A stretch of 64,000 nucleotides of DNA. Origin: Pseudomonas chlororaphis (GTDB lineage Bacteria > Pseudomonadota > Gammaproteobacteria > Pseudomonadales > Pseudomonadaceae). Positions 18,541-27,096 of this stretch are shown piece after piece. Positions within the stretch are counted from its first letter, which is position 1; each line of letters starts with the position of its first letter. The position numbers were made by a program, and so were the translations under genes. Under the pieces are notes generated by a model. That model worked only from the letters and a program-made list of their open reading frames with translations. It was not told the origin of the DNA and did not search any database. The stretch lies in contig NZ_JSFK01000005.1 of assembly GCF_000783395.1 (NCBI RefSeq), positions 1 to 64,000 on the forward strand. Direction: 5' to 3'.

Positions 18541-19545
18541 TTACAGGCAGGCTCTGCAGCCAGCAGCGATGGACAGCGAGTTGCTTTGTTGGTTGCCCAC
18601 ACCCGCCGAGACGTTGGCTCCGCCGTTGCCGGAGAAGTTGTTCATCGAGTTGGTCATGTTGGCATTGTTGACCACAGGGGCTTTCCAGCCATCTTTGGTC
18701 AGCACTTGCTGAGTGGTTACGCCAGCGAGGCCAAAGGTACCCACGGCTTCGAACTTGGCTTTCTGGTCATCGTTGCCACCGTGGCCGCCGCCACGATTGC
18801 CATAACCACCGTGGTGGTCATCATCTTCGATGGTTGCAGTGCCTTTGGCTTTAAACACGCCAGCGGCCGCGTAGGTGCCGGTGAGGGTATCGGTTTTGTA
18901 GGTCTGCACGCCTTTGTTGTCTACAACCAGGCCAGTGGAAGACTGGTTGGCGGCAGCAGCGGCAGTGGCTACACGGCCACCGGATACGGCGATTGCCAGG
19001 TTGTTTTTCTGTTGGTTGAAGTTGCCGGCAGTGACGTTGATGCCGATGTTGCCGGAACCATTGTTGCCTGCGTTGTTGAGCGTAGCGTTATTGAAGGTGG
19101 ACGAGTTTTTCACATAATTGTTGTTGTTGACTTGAGTTGCACTCGAGGCAGCAACAGCAGTGCCGAAGATGAAGCTTTCGTCGGCAGTAGCCAGGGCGGC
19201 AGCGTTGTCTTGTTGGTTGCCGTCGCCGGCTGCAACGTTGGCGCCCATGTTGCCGTTGGAGCCATTGAGCGAGTCGCTGGCGTTGGCGTTGTTGACGGTG
19301 CCTTGGTTTTTCACCACGTTGCCATCGCTGTTTTGGGCGTCGAGTACTGCAGCGCCGGCGCCGGCAGTGATTTGCAGAAGTTGTTCCAGGGAAGGACCTT
19401 TTGGCTGGTTATTGCCATGGCCGTTGCCATGCCCGTTACCGTGACCATTACCATGATCGTCATCACGACCGCCTGCCTGTGCTGCGATTGCCATCACTGC
19501 TGCAAGTGCGAAAACCAGTGGTTTGAGAGCCATTGTAGGTTTCAT
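18541..19545 (-). CDS. fapC: Major functional amyloid subunit FapC
   Basis: 334 residues. After the signal peptide (cleavage near AAQA, residue 24) come GHGN tandem repeats (~31-45). Three amyloid repeats follow at about 84-121, 150-187 and 291-328, each built as NNAxxxxSxNxxxGNxGxNVxAGxxNQQxNxxxIA. They are separated by linkers, of which the second (~188-290) includes the His/Gly-rich DDDHHGGYGNRGGGHGG. The C terminus carries the family CxxC (Cys330, Cys333). GGAG lies eight bases before the ATG. FapC is the main fibril component that stiffens Pseudomonas biofilms. Confidence 0.95.
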   Translation of the reverse strand: MKPTMALKPLVFALAAVMAIAAQAGGRDDDHGNGHGNGHGNGHGNNQPKGPSLEQLLQITAGAGAAVLDAQNSDGNVVKNQGTVNNANASDSLNGSNGNMGANVAAGDGNQQDNAAALATADESFIFGTAVAASSATQVNNNNYVKNSSTFNNATLNNAGNNGSGNIGINVTAGNFNQQKNNLAIAVSGGRVATAAAAANQSSTGLVVDNKGVQTYKTDTLTGTYAAAGVFKAKGTATIEDDDHHGGYGNRGGGHGGNDDQKAKFEAVGTFGLAGVTTQQVLTKDGWKAPVVNNANMTNSMNNFSGNGGANVSAGVGNQQSNSLSIAAGCRACL

Positions 19546-19619
19546 GGTGTTTCTCCATCGTGCTTATTAGTTGGTTAAGTGTTGGTACTTTTCTAATTGC
19601 ACTGCTTTTGTTATTTGGG

Positions 19620-20195
19620 TCAGTCAGCGACCCGGATGCTCAGGGTGTTAGCCATTCGGTTCCCCACCCCGGCACTCTGGTTCACCTGGATTACCCCGCG
19701 GCTGCCGGTGAAGGCCTGATCACTTGTCGTGACCTGGCGACTGCCGGGTGAGGTACCAGTTGCTCCTGAGCTCGGTAAAAGCGCCACGTTCTGTTGCGAA
19801 AGGGCACTGTCGTCAACGCTCTGCGGGGCAGCACTGATGCTGACGCGCGTGACGTTGGCCATCTGGTTGTTGGCACCGGCGCCCTGGTTGACGCCCAGGA
19901 TCCCGTTGCCATTGCTGAAAGAGGTGCCGCCGATGGTTGCGCTGGCGTCCATCGAGCGAGAAGCAGGCGTATCGATTTTCTGCATGACGCTGGTAGTGGC
20001 ACGGGATTCTGTGCCGATCGCCACGGCCTTGACGTTGGCCTGTTGCATTTGATCGCCAGCCGCCTGGTTGACGTTGAAGTTGCCGCGGTACTGAACCCCG
20101 GAATCCTGAATGTTGGCGTTGTTCATTGAAGAAGGATCGGCAGCCATGACAGTGGTGCAACCGAGCAGGGCAAGCAGAAGAAGTGAACGATTCAT
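19620..20195 (-). CDS. fapB: Minor amyloid subunit / nucleator FapB
   Basis: 191 residues with a signal peptide ending at VMAA. Three repeats share the pattern GxxxVNQxAGxxxQMANVxxVxI (near 37-62, 95-121 and 165-190), with Ser/Thr-rich linkers between. FapB is the presumed nucleator of FapC fibres. GGAGG lies eight bases before the ATG, overlapping the end of fapA, whose stop lies one base from this start. The C-terminal CxxC known from some FapB proteins is absent here. Confidence 0.92.
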   Translation of the reverse strand: MNRSLLLLALLGCTTVMAADPSSMNNANIQDSGVQYRGNFNVNQAAGDQMQQANVKAVAIGTESRATTSVMQKIDTPASRSMDASATIGGTSFSNGNGILGVNQGAGANNQMANVTRVSISAAPQSVDDSALSQQNVALLPSSGATGTSPGSRQVTTSDQAFTGSRGVIQVNQSAGVGNRMANTLSIRVAD

Positions 20196-20196
20196 C

Positions 20197-20649
20197 TCAT
20201 TGGCCTCCGGCCATACGGGTCAGCGGGGCAAGGCCGGAACTCATGGCACGGTTGATCGTGCCGGAAATCGCACCGCCGGAACCGCCGCCGTGTCCTGCAC
20301 TCATGCCGGGCATGCCGTTGGGATTGGTGACGGTATTGAGGCCTGGCAGATTGCTGCCGGCCTGGACATTGTTGACGGTGCGAAACGCGCTGCCGCTGGC
20401 GACACCGGCGAAGTCGCCGTCGCTCAATTCGGTGCTGTTCATGGTGGAGTTGATGCGTGCGGACGGGTTGGCATTGACGGTGGTCGGATAGGGGTCTTTG
20501 CCACCGTTGCGACCGATCGGAATAGGTTGAACGTCGCGGTTGAGGACGATCACACCGTTGCCTTCCGCCTGCACGTTGAAGCTGATCAGCGTACTGGCTG
20601 CTGATCCGATCAGCAGAAGGCAGGTCAAACCTTTTTGGATATTCCCCAC
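20197..20649 (-). CDS. fapA: Fap biogenesis periplasmic protein FapA
   Basis: 150 residues, first gene of the operon. Signal peptide (LTCLLLIGSAASTLISFNVQA), then a low-complexity Gly/Asn/Ser body with STMNSTELSDGDFAGV and a Gly-rich GHGGGSGGAISG. In studied strains FapA behaves as a periplasmic chaperone-like factor that limits FapC fibrillation. The start is a GTG at 20649 with AAGGA nine bases upstream. The upstream region carries the operon promoter. Confidence 0.9.
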   Translation of the reverse strand: MGNIQKGLTCLLLIGSAASTLISFNVQAEGNGVIVLNRDVQPIPIGRNGGKDPYPTTVNANPSARINSTMNSTELSDGDFAGVASGSAFRTVNNVQAGSNLPGLNTVTNPNGMPGMSAGHGGGSGGAISGTINRAMSSGLAPLTRMAGGQ

Positions 20650-20703
20650 GGCTGCAATTCCTTCTTCAGTGGGCTGGCCCTAGTCAGCGTTGTGAAGGAG
20701 AGA

Positions 20704-20717
20704 GCGAAAGCTGTGCC
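20704..20717 (-). promoter_or_regulatory. Sigma-54 promoter of fapABCDEF
   Basis: The minus strand reads GGCACAGCTTTCGC: a -24 GG and a -12 GC with exactly ten bases between, extended to CGGCAC-N5-TCGCT, one base from the TTGCT consensus. Transcription would begin near 20692, about 43 bases before the fapA GTG. The linked gene at 14225 is a sigma-54 activator. Confidence 0.75.
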
Positions 20718-20767
20718 GCTTTTTAAATGTTTTTTAATTTCAATGAGTTGGCAAATAAACACGCGCA

Positions 20768-20945
20768 GCTGAAACACAAGCTGTTTCAGCGTTGAAACAC
20801 CCACCGGCGCGCTGAGCTGTCTATTGGCTGAACAAAGCTCTGGAACAAGGGTTTGCGACGATGTGTTTCAACCGCGTAACAACTCGGATGACAAAGCCAT
20901 GAACAGTGCTGAAACGGGCACTCTTCACACCAGGGAGTGTTTCAG
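20768..20945. promoter_or_regulatory. Array of TGAAACA/TGTTTCA half-sites, candidate enhancer of fap
   Basis: Five exact copies of TGAAACA or its complement and one TGAAACG lie at 20770, 20782, 20793, 20864, 20910 and 20938, strictly alternating in direction. The first two form an inverted repeat with nine-base arms (GCTGAAACA at 20768-20776, TGTTTCAGC at 20782-20790). They lie about 75-250 bases upstream of the sigma-54 start, the usual position of activator sites. No gene is seen in the 20650-21006 gap. Confidence 0.7.
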
Positions 20946-21006
20946 AATCGGACACTTTGCCCCCAAAACAGCGGCAAGCGCCGGGGAAACTGACCCATTG
21001 GCCGGG

Positions 21007-21531
21007 TCACTCCCCCAGTAATTGCTCGACGGCGGCGAAGGCCTGCAACTGGCGCTCAGCCCAATTGCCGTGGATGACCCGAAAACGCTGATGATGGTTT
21101 TCCAGCCAGGTTTGTGTGGCTTGATAAAACGCCAGCCGCTCTTGCGGGTCCGGCTGGCAACGCTGGCCGTCATCGGTCCATTCGATGAGTTCTGGCGAAA
21201 GTAACAGGTGCAGGTCGTAATGCCGCGCCAGCAACTCGGATTCCAGCCAGCCCGGGCAGTCACCGAACAGCGTCTGGCTCCACAGCATATTGCTCAACAA
21301 GTGAGTGTCGAGAATCAGCAGCGACGGCTGTTGCGCCCGCGCTTGATCTTCCCATTGCAACTGGCCCCCAGCGATTGCAGGGATGTCGGCCAGGCAGGTG
21401 TCACGGGGGTTGAGTTCGATAAACCGACGCACGTATTCATCCACGCGCAAGCCGCCAAAGCGTTGTTGCAGGCCCGCCGCCAGCCAGCTTTTGCCGGTGG
21501 ATTCGGGGCCGGTCAGCACCACGACCTTCAT
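21007..21531 (-). CDS. NadR-like AAA ATPase / ribosylnicotinamide kinase
   Basis: 174 residues. Walker A is LTGPESTGKSWLA and the segment DEYVRRFIELN is typical of the NadR C-terminal kinase domain, which phosphorylates nicotinamide riboside to NMN. The N-terminal adenylyltransferase and DNA-binding domains of NadR are absent. The ATG at 21531 overlaps the pnuC stop (ATGA), so the transporter and kinase are translationally coupled: uptake followed by phosphorylation, feeding NAD salvage. The longer frame to 21558 lies inside pnuC. Confidence 0.87.
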   Translation of the reverse strand: MKVVVLTGPESTGKSWLAAGLQQRFGGLRVDEYVRRFIELNPRDTCLADIPAIAGGQLQWEDQARAQQPSLLILDTHLLSNMLWSQTLFGDCPGWLESELLARHYDLHLLLSPELIEWTDDGQRCQPDPQERLAFYQATQTWLENHHQRFRVIHGNWAERQLQAFAAVEQLLGE

Positions 21532-22091
21532 GTGCGCAACGCCGGGTCGGAGCGCCATTCACGAAAGCCTTGAATCGCCAGCAGCGTGAACAGAGCGTAC
21601 AGCGCGGCGGTGAGGTACAGCCCCTTATAGATGAACAAGCCGACAAAAATCACATCGAGCACGAACCACAGCGCCCAGCATTGCAGGCGTTTCTGCGCCA
21701 TCCACAGTTGCGCGACCAGGCTGAAACCGGTCAGCGCGGCATCGAGCCACGGTTGCGCGGCGTCGGTCCAATGGGCCATGGCTGCGCCGAGCAAGACACT
21801 GCCGACGGCGCCCACGCTTAGGCCGAGCAACAACGAGCGGTGATCGAGGCGGGTGACCTCGCGACCGTCATGCATCGTCCCGGCGCGGGTCCATTGCCAC
21901 CAGCCATAGACTTGCAGCGCGGCGTAGATCACTTGCAGCAACATGTCCGAGTACAGCTTCACTTCAAAGAAGATCCAGCTATAGAGCAGCACCATGACCA
22001 GGCCGATCGGCCAGCACCACGGATTCTGTTTGACCGTCAGCCATACGGCGATCACACCGAGTGCGGCGGCAAACAGTTCAAGCCCGGACAT
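21528..22091 (-). CDS. pnuC: Nicotinamide riboside transporter PnuC
   Basis: 187 residues with about seven hydrophobic segments and the family-specific WPIGLVMVLLYSWIFFEVKLYSDMLLQ region plus YGWWQW (read in parts). PnuC is a facilitator in the inner membrane whose substrate is trapped by the downstream kinase. The ATG at 22091 has AAGGAA seven bases upstream and is preferred to the longer frame at 22136. The gene is preceded by a ~200-base repeat element. Confidence 0.93.
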   Translation of the reverse strand: MSGLELFAAALGVIAVWLTVKQNPWCWPIGLVMVLLYSWIFFEVKLYSDMLLQVIYAALQVYGWWQWTRAGTMHDGREVTRLDHRSLLLGLSVGAVGSVLLGAAMAHWTDAAQPWLDAALTGFSLVAQLWMAQKRLQCWALWFVLDVIFVGLFIYKGLYLTAALYALFTLLAIQGFREWRSDPALRT

Positions 22092-22164
22092 GTAGGTTCC
22101 TTGGGGGAAATTGAGGAGGGGCGGATTGTACTGCATTGGGCTAGGTTCTGATGACCGCTGTAGA

Positions 22165-22371
22165 TCAAAAGCCCCTCACCCTAACCCTCTCCCGAAACGT
22201 CGGACCGCCCGTAGGGAGAGGGGACTGACCGAGTTGGATGTTCGAGATACGCCGACCTGATCTTTCTGTGTTGAATCCATAATCGACTCGATTTTTCAGG
22301 TCGACGTATAGCTTGAGACACCTCGGTCGGCCCCCTCTCCTCGGGGAGAGGGCTGGGGTGAGGGGTGGGCT
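22165..22371. repeat. Long inverted-repeat intergenic element, copy 1
   Basis: The ends are CCCCTCACCCTAACCCTCTCCC and its imperfect complement GGGAGAGGGCTGGGGTGAGGGG, each read in part, so the whole element can fold back. The inside contains GAATCCATAATCGACTCG and CACCTCGGTCGGCCCCCTCT. A second copy with the same inside lies at 61774-61961. It is MITE-like or a mobile palindrome; no coding frame is seen. Confidence 0.8.
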
Positions 22372-22388
22372 CCCCAGAGTTACACGGG

Positions 22389-24023
22389 TCAGACGCGGAA
22401 CTGGCGCAGGAGGCTATTGAGTTGTTCGCTCAATTGGCCGAGGCGTACGCTGGCGGCACTCGACTGTTCGGCCGCAATCGCCGTGCTGTGCGAGAGGCCG
22501 GCCGCTTGAGTGACGTTCTGATTGATGTCCTCGACCACGTGCGCCTGCTGCAATGTAGCGCTGGCAATCGACGCATTCAGACCGTTGAGATTGCGCAACG
22601 CCTGGCCAATGGCATTCAGACTCGCCCCGGCCAGGCCCGCTTGCTCGATGGTCAATTGCGACGCCTTGCTGCTGTCCCCGATGACCTTCACCGCAGCCTC
22701 GGAGTGATTCTGCAAACGCTCGATCATCGACTGGATTTCCGCGGTCGACTTCTGCGTCCGTTGCGCCAGCAAACGCACTTCATCCGCCACCACGGCGAAA
22801 CCGCGCCCTTGCTCACCGGCCCGGGCCGCTTCGATCGCGGCATTGAGCGCGAGCAGGTTGGTCTGTTCGGCAATCGAGCGAATCACTTCCAGTACGCTAC
22901 CGATCTGCGTGCTTTCAGCCGCGAGGGTGCGAATCACTTCAACCGCTTGATCGATGGTTACGGACAGCTTGTCGATCTGCTGCAAGCTGCCATCGATGTT
23001 GATCTGGCCCTGTTGCGCCTGCGCTTCGGCATCGCGCATTTCGGCGGCGGCGTGCTCAGCGTTCTTCGCCACATCCTGCACGCCGTAGGTCACTTCGTTG
23101 ATCGCCGTGGCCACCAGTTCCATCTGTTGTGATTGCTGCTGGCTGCGTTGCTGAGCCTGCGAAGCGTCGTTGCCCAGTTCGCTGGACGATTGGCCCAAGG
23201 CGCTGGCCGACACCTGCAAGTCACCGATCACCCGGCGCAGTTTGGCGGTAAAGGCATTGAAGTGATGCGCAAGCTCGGTGACTTCATCCTTGCCATGGGT
23301 ATCGAGGCTGCGGGTCAGGTCGCTTTCGCCACTGGCAATGTTGGCCATGGCGTTCACGGTTTCCTGCAGCGGACGCACGATGCTGCGCGCGATCAGGATC
23401 ACCAGCAACGCCATGATCAGCGCAATCGCCAGGCCGATGACCGTGGCCTTGATCACTTGGCCCTGGAACTCAGCCTGCACATCGTCGACGTAAACCCCGG
23501 AGCCGAGCACCCAGCCCCACGGTTCGAACAATTTGACGTAGGAAGTCTTGGCCACCGGCTCACTGGCGCCCGGTTTTGGCCAGCGATAGTCGACCATGCC
23601 GGCGCCCTTGGATCGGGCGATGGCGACCATTTCGTTGAACACCGCAAAGCCGTCCGGGTCGCGGATTGCCGAGAGGTTCTGGCCTTCGAGTTTCGGGTTG
23701 GTCGGGTGCATGACCATCACGGGCGTGAGGTCGTTGATCCAGAAATAATCGCTCTGGTCATAGCGCAGCCCACGAATGGCGGTGAGGGCCTGTTTCTGCG
23801 CGGCCTCCTTGCTGAGGGTGCCGGCGGTTTCGAGGTCGTGGTAATAGGTCAGCAGGCCGCTGGCTGTCTGCACCACGTGCTGGGTTTTCTGGGCTTTGGC
23901 GTGATAGAGGTCGTCGTGAATCTGCTTGAGCATCAACACGCCCAAGGTCAGCAACATGACCACCGCCACAATCAAGATGAGCCACAAGCGTCGGCTGATC
24001 GACACACTGCGCAAGCTGTTCAT
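22389..24023 (-). CDS. Methyl-accepting chemotaxis protein with single Cache domain
   Basis: 544 residues. An N-terminal membrane segment ([20 protein letters not shown]) is followed by a periplasmic sensor of ~150 residues with the Cache_2-type signature [15 protein letters not shown] and ...DYRWPKPG. A second membrane segment, a HAMP domain, and the cytoplasmic signalling hairpin [19 protein letters not shown] come next. The domain signals attractant binding to CheA/CheW; Cache_2 receptors often sense small carboxylates, but the ligand is not readable. The start at 24023 (GGAG ten bases upstream) is more likely than the longer frame at 24098. No che genes are adjacent. Confidence 0.92.
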   Translation of the reverse strand: MNSLRSVSISRRLWLILIVAVVMLLTLGVLMLKQIHDDLYHAKAQKTQHVVQTASGLLTYYHDLETAGTLSKEAAQKQALTAIRGLRYDQSDYFWINDLTPVMVMHPTNPKLEGQNLSAIRDPDGFAVFNEMVAIARSKGAGMVDYRWPKPGASEPVAKTSYVKLFEPWGWVLGSGVYVDDVQAEFQGQVIKATVIGLAIALIMALLVILIARSIVRPLQETVNAMANIASGESDLTRSLDTHGKDEVTELAHHFNAFTAKLRRVIGDLQVSASALGQSSSELGNDASQAQQRSQQQSQQMELVATAINEVTYGVQDVAKNAEHAAAEMRDAEAQAQQGQINIDGSLQQIDKLSVTIDQAVEVIRTLAAESTQIGSVLEVIRSIAEQTNLLALNAAIEAARAGEQGRGFAVVADEVRLLAQRTQKSTAEIQSMIERLQNHSEAAVKVIGDSSKASQLTIEQAGLAGASLNAIGQALRNLNGLNASIASATLQQAHVVEDINQNVTQAAGLSHSTAIAAEQSSAASVRLGQLSEQLNSLLRQFRV

Positions 24024-24327
24024 AACGCTGTCACTCCGGATTCTTTTTCTTGTAATAAACGACCGCCAGCATCCAACCACGAATTTGTGAGCGGGCATAC
24101 GCGACCCAAGTCGTATAACGCGGCAGCGCTATTAAGGCTTGTCTGTTAGGATTTCGGCCCCGCGCGTGAAAACCTGAATCCAAATTGATATTTCACGGAA
24201 TTTTGACCGTTTCGTGTGGATCCTGTGCGCGCGGAATCGGTACAGCCACAACCAGCTACGCTGATCGCAGTGAACGTAAAAAAATACTATCGGGGCATGC
24301 CGGCGCGCATCGCTCTTTGGGGGATTG

Positions 24328-25158
24328 ATGGATCTTTGGACGGCCTTGCAGGCACTGATACTAGGAGTTGTAGAAGGGCTGACGGAGTTTTTGCCCATTT
24401 CCAGTACCGGACACCAGATCATTGTTGCCGACTTGCTCGAATTCGGCGGCGAACGGGCCATGGCGTTCAATATCATCATCCAGCTCGGCGCGATCCTCGC
24501 GGTGGTCTGGGAGTTTCGGCGCAAGATTCTCGACGTGGTCATCGGCCTGCCGACCCAGCCGAGCGCGCGGCGCTTTACCGCCAATCTGCTGATCGCGTTC
24601 TTGCCCGCCGTGGTGCTGGGCGTGATCTTTGCCGACCTGATCCACGAATACCTGTTCAACCCGATTACCGTTGCGACCGCGCTGGTCGTGGGCGGCATCA
24701 TCATGTTGTGGGCGGAAAAGCGTCAGCATGAGGTGCACGCCGAAACAGTCGACGAGATCACCTGGAAAGACGCATTGAAGGTCGGCTTCGCCCAGTGTCT
24801 GGCGATGATTCCCGGTACTTCGCGTTCCGGCTCGACGATTATCGGCGGCCTTTTGTTCGGCCTGTCGCGCAAGACCGCCACCGAGTTCTCGTTCTTTCTG
24901 GCCATGCCGACCATGGTCGGTGCGGCGGTTTACTCGGGCTACAAGTACCGCCATTTGTTCGTTCCGGCGGACTTTCCGGTGTTCGCCATCGGTTTCGTCA
25001 CTGCGTTCATCTTCGCCATGATTGCCGTGCGTGGCTTGCTCAAGTTCATTGCCAGCCACAGCTATGCGGCGTTTGCCTGGTATCGGATTGTGTTTGGCTT
25101 GCTGATTCTGGCGACCTGGCAGTTTGGCTGGGTTGACTGGGCGGCGGCCAGGCCATGA
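24328..25158 (+). CDS. uppP: Undecaprenyl-diphosphatase UppP
   Basis: 276-residue inner-membrane enzyme with about eight hydrophobic segments. It removes phosphate from undecaprenyl pyrophosphate, recycling the carrier for peptidoglycan and O-antigen. Both conserved catalytic loops are present: [16 protein letters not shown] near the start and [12 protein letters not shown] in the second half. The ATG at 24328 (GGGGG just before) is chosen over a TTG three bases earlier. The stop overlaps the next gene's ATG. Confidence 0.94.
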   Translation: MDLWTALQALILGVVEGLTEFLPISSTGHQIIVADLLEFGGERAMAFNIIIQLGAILAVVWEFRRKILDVVIGLPTQPSARRFTANLLIAFLPAVVLGVIFADLIHEYLFNPITVATALVVGGIIMLWAEKRQHEVHAETVDEITWKDALKVGFAQCLAMIPGTSRSGSTIIGGLLFGLSRKTATEFSFFLAMPTMVGAAVYSGYKYRHLFVPADFPVFAIGFVTAFIFAMIAVRGLLKFIASHSYAAFAWYRIVFGLLILATWQFGWVDWAAARP

Positions 25159-25586
25159 GTGATTCCCGCGCACGCCGGCCCGAAGGGCGACCTTCGGGCG
25201 GCAACAACATTCAGAATCTAAAACTGAAACTGCTGGTTCTGCTGATCGTCTGCGCGCTGCCGTTGTTCGGCTCCGTATCGATGTGGCTGCACGGCATCTC
25301 GTGGGGGCCGTTGGCCGCTTACGGGATCGTCAGCGTCGTGGCGTTTTTCATGTATTGGGCCGACAAGCGCAAGGCGCAGACGGCTGCCTGGCGCACACCG
25401 GAGAACATCCTGCATGCCGTAGAGCTGGCGGGCGGCTGGCCGGGTGCGTTGATTGCCCAGCAAGTGTTCCGGCACAAAACGCGAAAGGTGTCGTTTCAGA
25501 TTCTGTTCTGGGTGATTGTCGTGCTGCACCAGGTGTTCTGGATCGACCAGTTGTTTCTCGGCTCGAACTTGCTGGCACTGTTCTGA
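25155..25586 (+). CDS. DUF1294 membrane protein
   Basis: 143 residues with a charged N-terminal tail and four hydrophobic segments. The DUF1294 signature is visible: [39 protein letters not shown] and a final aromatic helix. The family is uncharacterised. The ATG overlaps the uppP stop (ATGA), so the two are coupled. A possible nucleic-acid or metal-binding extension found in larger relatives is missing. Confidence 0.88.
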   Translation: MSDSRARRPEGRPSGGNNIQNLKLKLLVLLIVCALPLFGSVSMWLHGISWGPLAAYGIVSVVAFFMYWADKRKAQTAAWRTPENILHAVELAGGWPGALIAQQVFRHKTRKVSFQILFWVIVVLHQVFWIDQLFLGSNLLALF

Positions 25587-25604
25587 ATACACCGCAATTC
25601 CCTA

Positions 25605-25690
25605 TGTAGGAGCTGCCGAAGGCTGCGATCTTTTGATCTTGCTTTTAAAAGATCAAAGTCAAAAGATCGCAGCCTTCGGCAGCTCCTACA
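25605..25690. repeat. Inverted repeat, GGAGCTGCCGAAGGCTGCGATC class
   Basis: The arm TGTAGGAGCTGCCGAAGG recurs inverted at the other end with GATCTTTTGATC-type bases in the centre. It lies between the convergent DUF1294 gene and the YjbR-like gene, where the stem can terminate both transcripts. Confidence 0.9.
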
Positions 25691-25704
25691 CAGGGCAATC
25701 GGGT

Positions 25705-26064
25705 TTACAGCAATAATCCGATTTGGGTCTTTTTCGGCAATTTACTCACCACCAGCTGGTGCGAACGCTGCAACAACCCGCGCAGTTCCTCGGCAGCCAA
25801 CGGGTAGGGCGGGTGCATGATGATCCACTGCGCCCGCGCCAGATACGGCGCCGGGTGAATGCCGGGGCGGTCGCAATGACCGAGAAACAGATCCTTGTCG
25901 ACCTTGAACGCCAGTGAGTCCCCGCGCAGCCCCTGCAAGGCAAACATCTTGTTGCCAGCAATCGAAAACACCCGCACGCCACCCCATTTGTAATCTTCCC
26001 GAGCGCCCGGCAATGCCAGGCAGAACGCCGCGACATCGGCTTCGCTCATCTTTCCCTTGCTCAT
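25705..26064 (-). CDS. MmcQ/YjbR family protein
   Basis: 119 residues with the YjbR layout: an N-terminal helix (EADVAAFCLALPGA), a KWGGVRVFSIAGNKMFA strand region, FKVDKDLFLG and a C-terminal helix (EELRGLLQRSHQLVV). Structures of this family look like double-wing DNA-binding proteins, but the function is unknown. The ATG at 26064 overlaps the LysR stop, so I use it instead of the longer frame at 26235. It is therefore co-transcribed with the LysR gene. Confidence 0.85.
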   Translation of the reverse strand: MSKGKMSEADVAAFCLALPGAREDYKWGGVRVFSIAGNKMFALQGLRGDSLAFKVDKDLFLGHCDRPGIHPAPYLARAQWIIMHPPYPLAAEELRGLLQRSHQLVVSKLPKKTQIGLLL

Positions 26065-26969
26065 AACAACCGCTCCCCACAGGCATTGAACGATTCGACC
26101 AGATGATCGATCCACGCGCGCACCGCTGGCATCACCCCGCGTCGATGCGGATACACCGCTTGCAGCCAGCCACCGGGCAGTGACCACTCGGGCAGCATCT
26201 GCACCAGCGTGCCGGTTCTCAGTTCCTCTTCGCAATACATCATCGGCAACAGCGTGAAGCCCTGACCCGCGAGGACGCAGGCCTTGCGTACCACAAAATC
26301 ATCTATGCCCAGCCGTGCTTCCATGTTCAGCTCGAAACTGTTGCCCTGCTGATCCAGCAGGCGCACATGAACCAGACGATCCGCTTCCAGCGCGCCGAGT
26401 ACTGGCAGCGTTTTCAAGTCTTGCGGATGGTTGATCGTCCGACCCTGGATGAACGCCGGGCTGGCCACCACGACCATTTGCGCCTGACGCAGACGCCGGG
26501 TAACCAGCAACGGGTCCTCATCACCATGTTCACGCACGCGCAACGCCACATCAAAGCCTTCGCCGACCAGATCGACGCGGCGATTGAGCAAGACGACTTC
26601 CAGTTGAACCTGCGGGAATTTACCGAGAAATTCGCTGATCACCCACGGCAGCATCTCATGCGCCAAACCGGTCGGGCATGACACCCGCAAACGTCCACGC
26701 GGCTCACTGGACATGCTCGCCACCGCCTCATCGGCCATTTCCGCTTCCAGCAACATTGCCTGACAGTGACGTAAGTAGCGCTCGCCAACCGCGGTGAGAT
26801 TGAGCTGCCGGGTGGTGCGTTGCAGCAAACGTGCGCCGAGGCGTTCTTCCAGTTCGGCAATACGCCGCGACAGCCGTGACTTGGGAATCCCCAGCAAGCG
26901 CCCGGCCGCAGCAAAACCGCCGGCCTCGACGACTTTGGCGAAATAGTAGAGATCGTTGAGATCTTGCAT
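26061..26969 (-). CDS. LysR-family transcriptional regulator
   Basis: 302 residues. The N-terminal helix-turn-helix reads FAAAGRLLGIPKSRLSRRIAELEERLG, followed (read in parts) by an inducer-binding domain. It is divergent from azoR with an interval of about 127 bases that is long enough for a LysR operator. This type commonly regulates the divergent azoreductase or quinone-stress gene, which is inference. The ATG at 26969 has GGA ten bases upstream. It overlaps the YjbR-like gene. Confidence 0.9.
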   Translation of the reverse strand: MQDLNDLYYFAKVVEAGGFAAAGRLLGIPKSRLSRRIAELEERLGARLLQRTTRQLNLTAVGERYLRHCQAMLLEAEMADEAVASMSSEPRGRLRVSCPTGLAHEMLPWVISEFLGKFPQVQLEVVLLNRRVDLVGEGFDVALRVREHGDEDPLLVTRRLRQAQMVVVASPAFIQGRTINHPQDLKTLPVLGALEADRLVHVRLLDQQGNSFELNMEARLGIDDFVVRKACVLAGQGFTLLPMMYCEEELRTGTLVQMLPEWSLPGGWLQAVYPHRRGVMPAVRAWIDHLVESFNACGERLL

Positions 26970-27096
26970 AAGGAAATCCAACTGTTCTATCAATGGGACA
27001 AACTATCGCATTTCAGGCGACTAATCATCCATTGGTTTCTTGAGTAGGATTGTCTCCATTCCGCCGCCACCGGCGATTCCTTCCAGGAGATTCCAC

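Noticed and set aside
18586..19578. 330-residue open frame antisense to fapC
   Set aside because: It is a shadow of the repetitive, GC-biased fapC gene; its translation mirrors the FapC repeats and has no site or family features.
20824..21021. 65-residue frame in the fap upstream region
   Set aside because: It lies over the half-site array and has no ribosome-binding site; the region is better read as regulatory.
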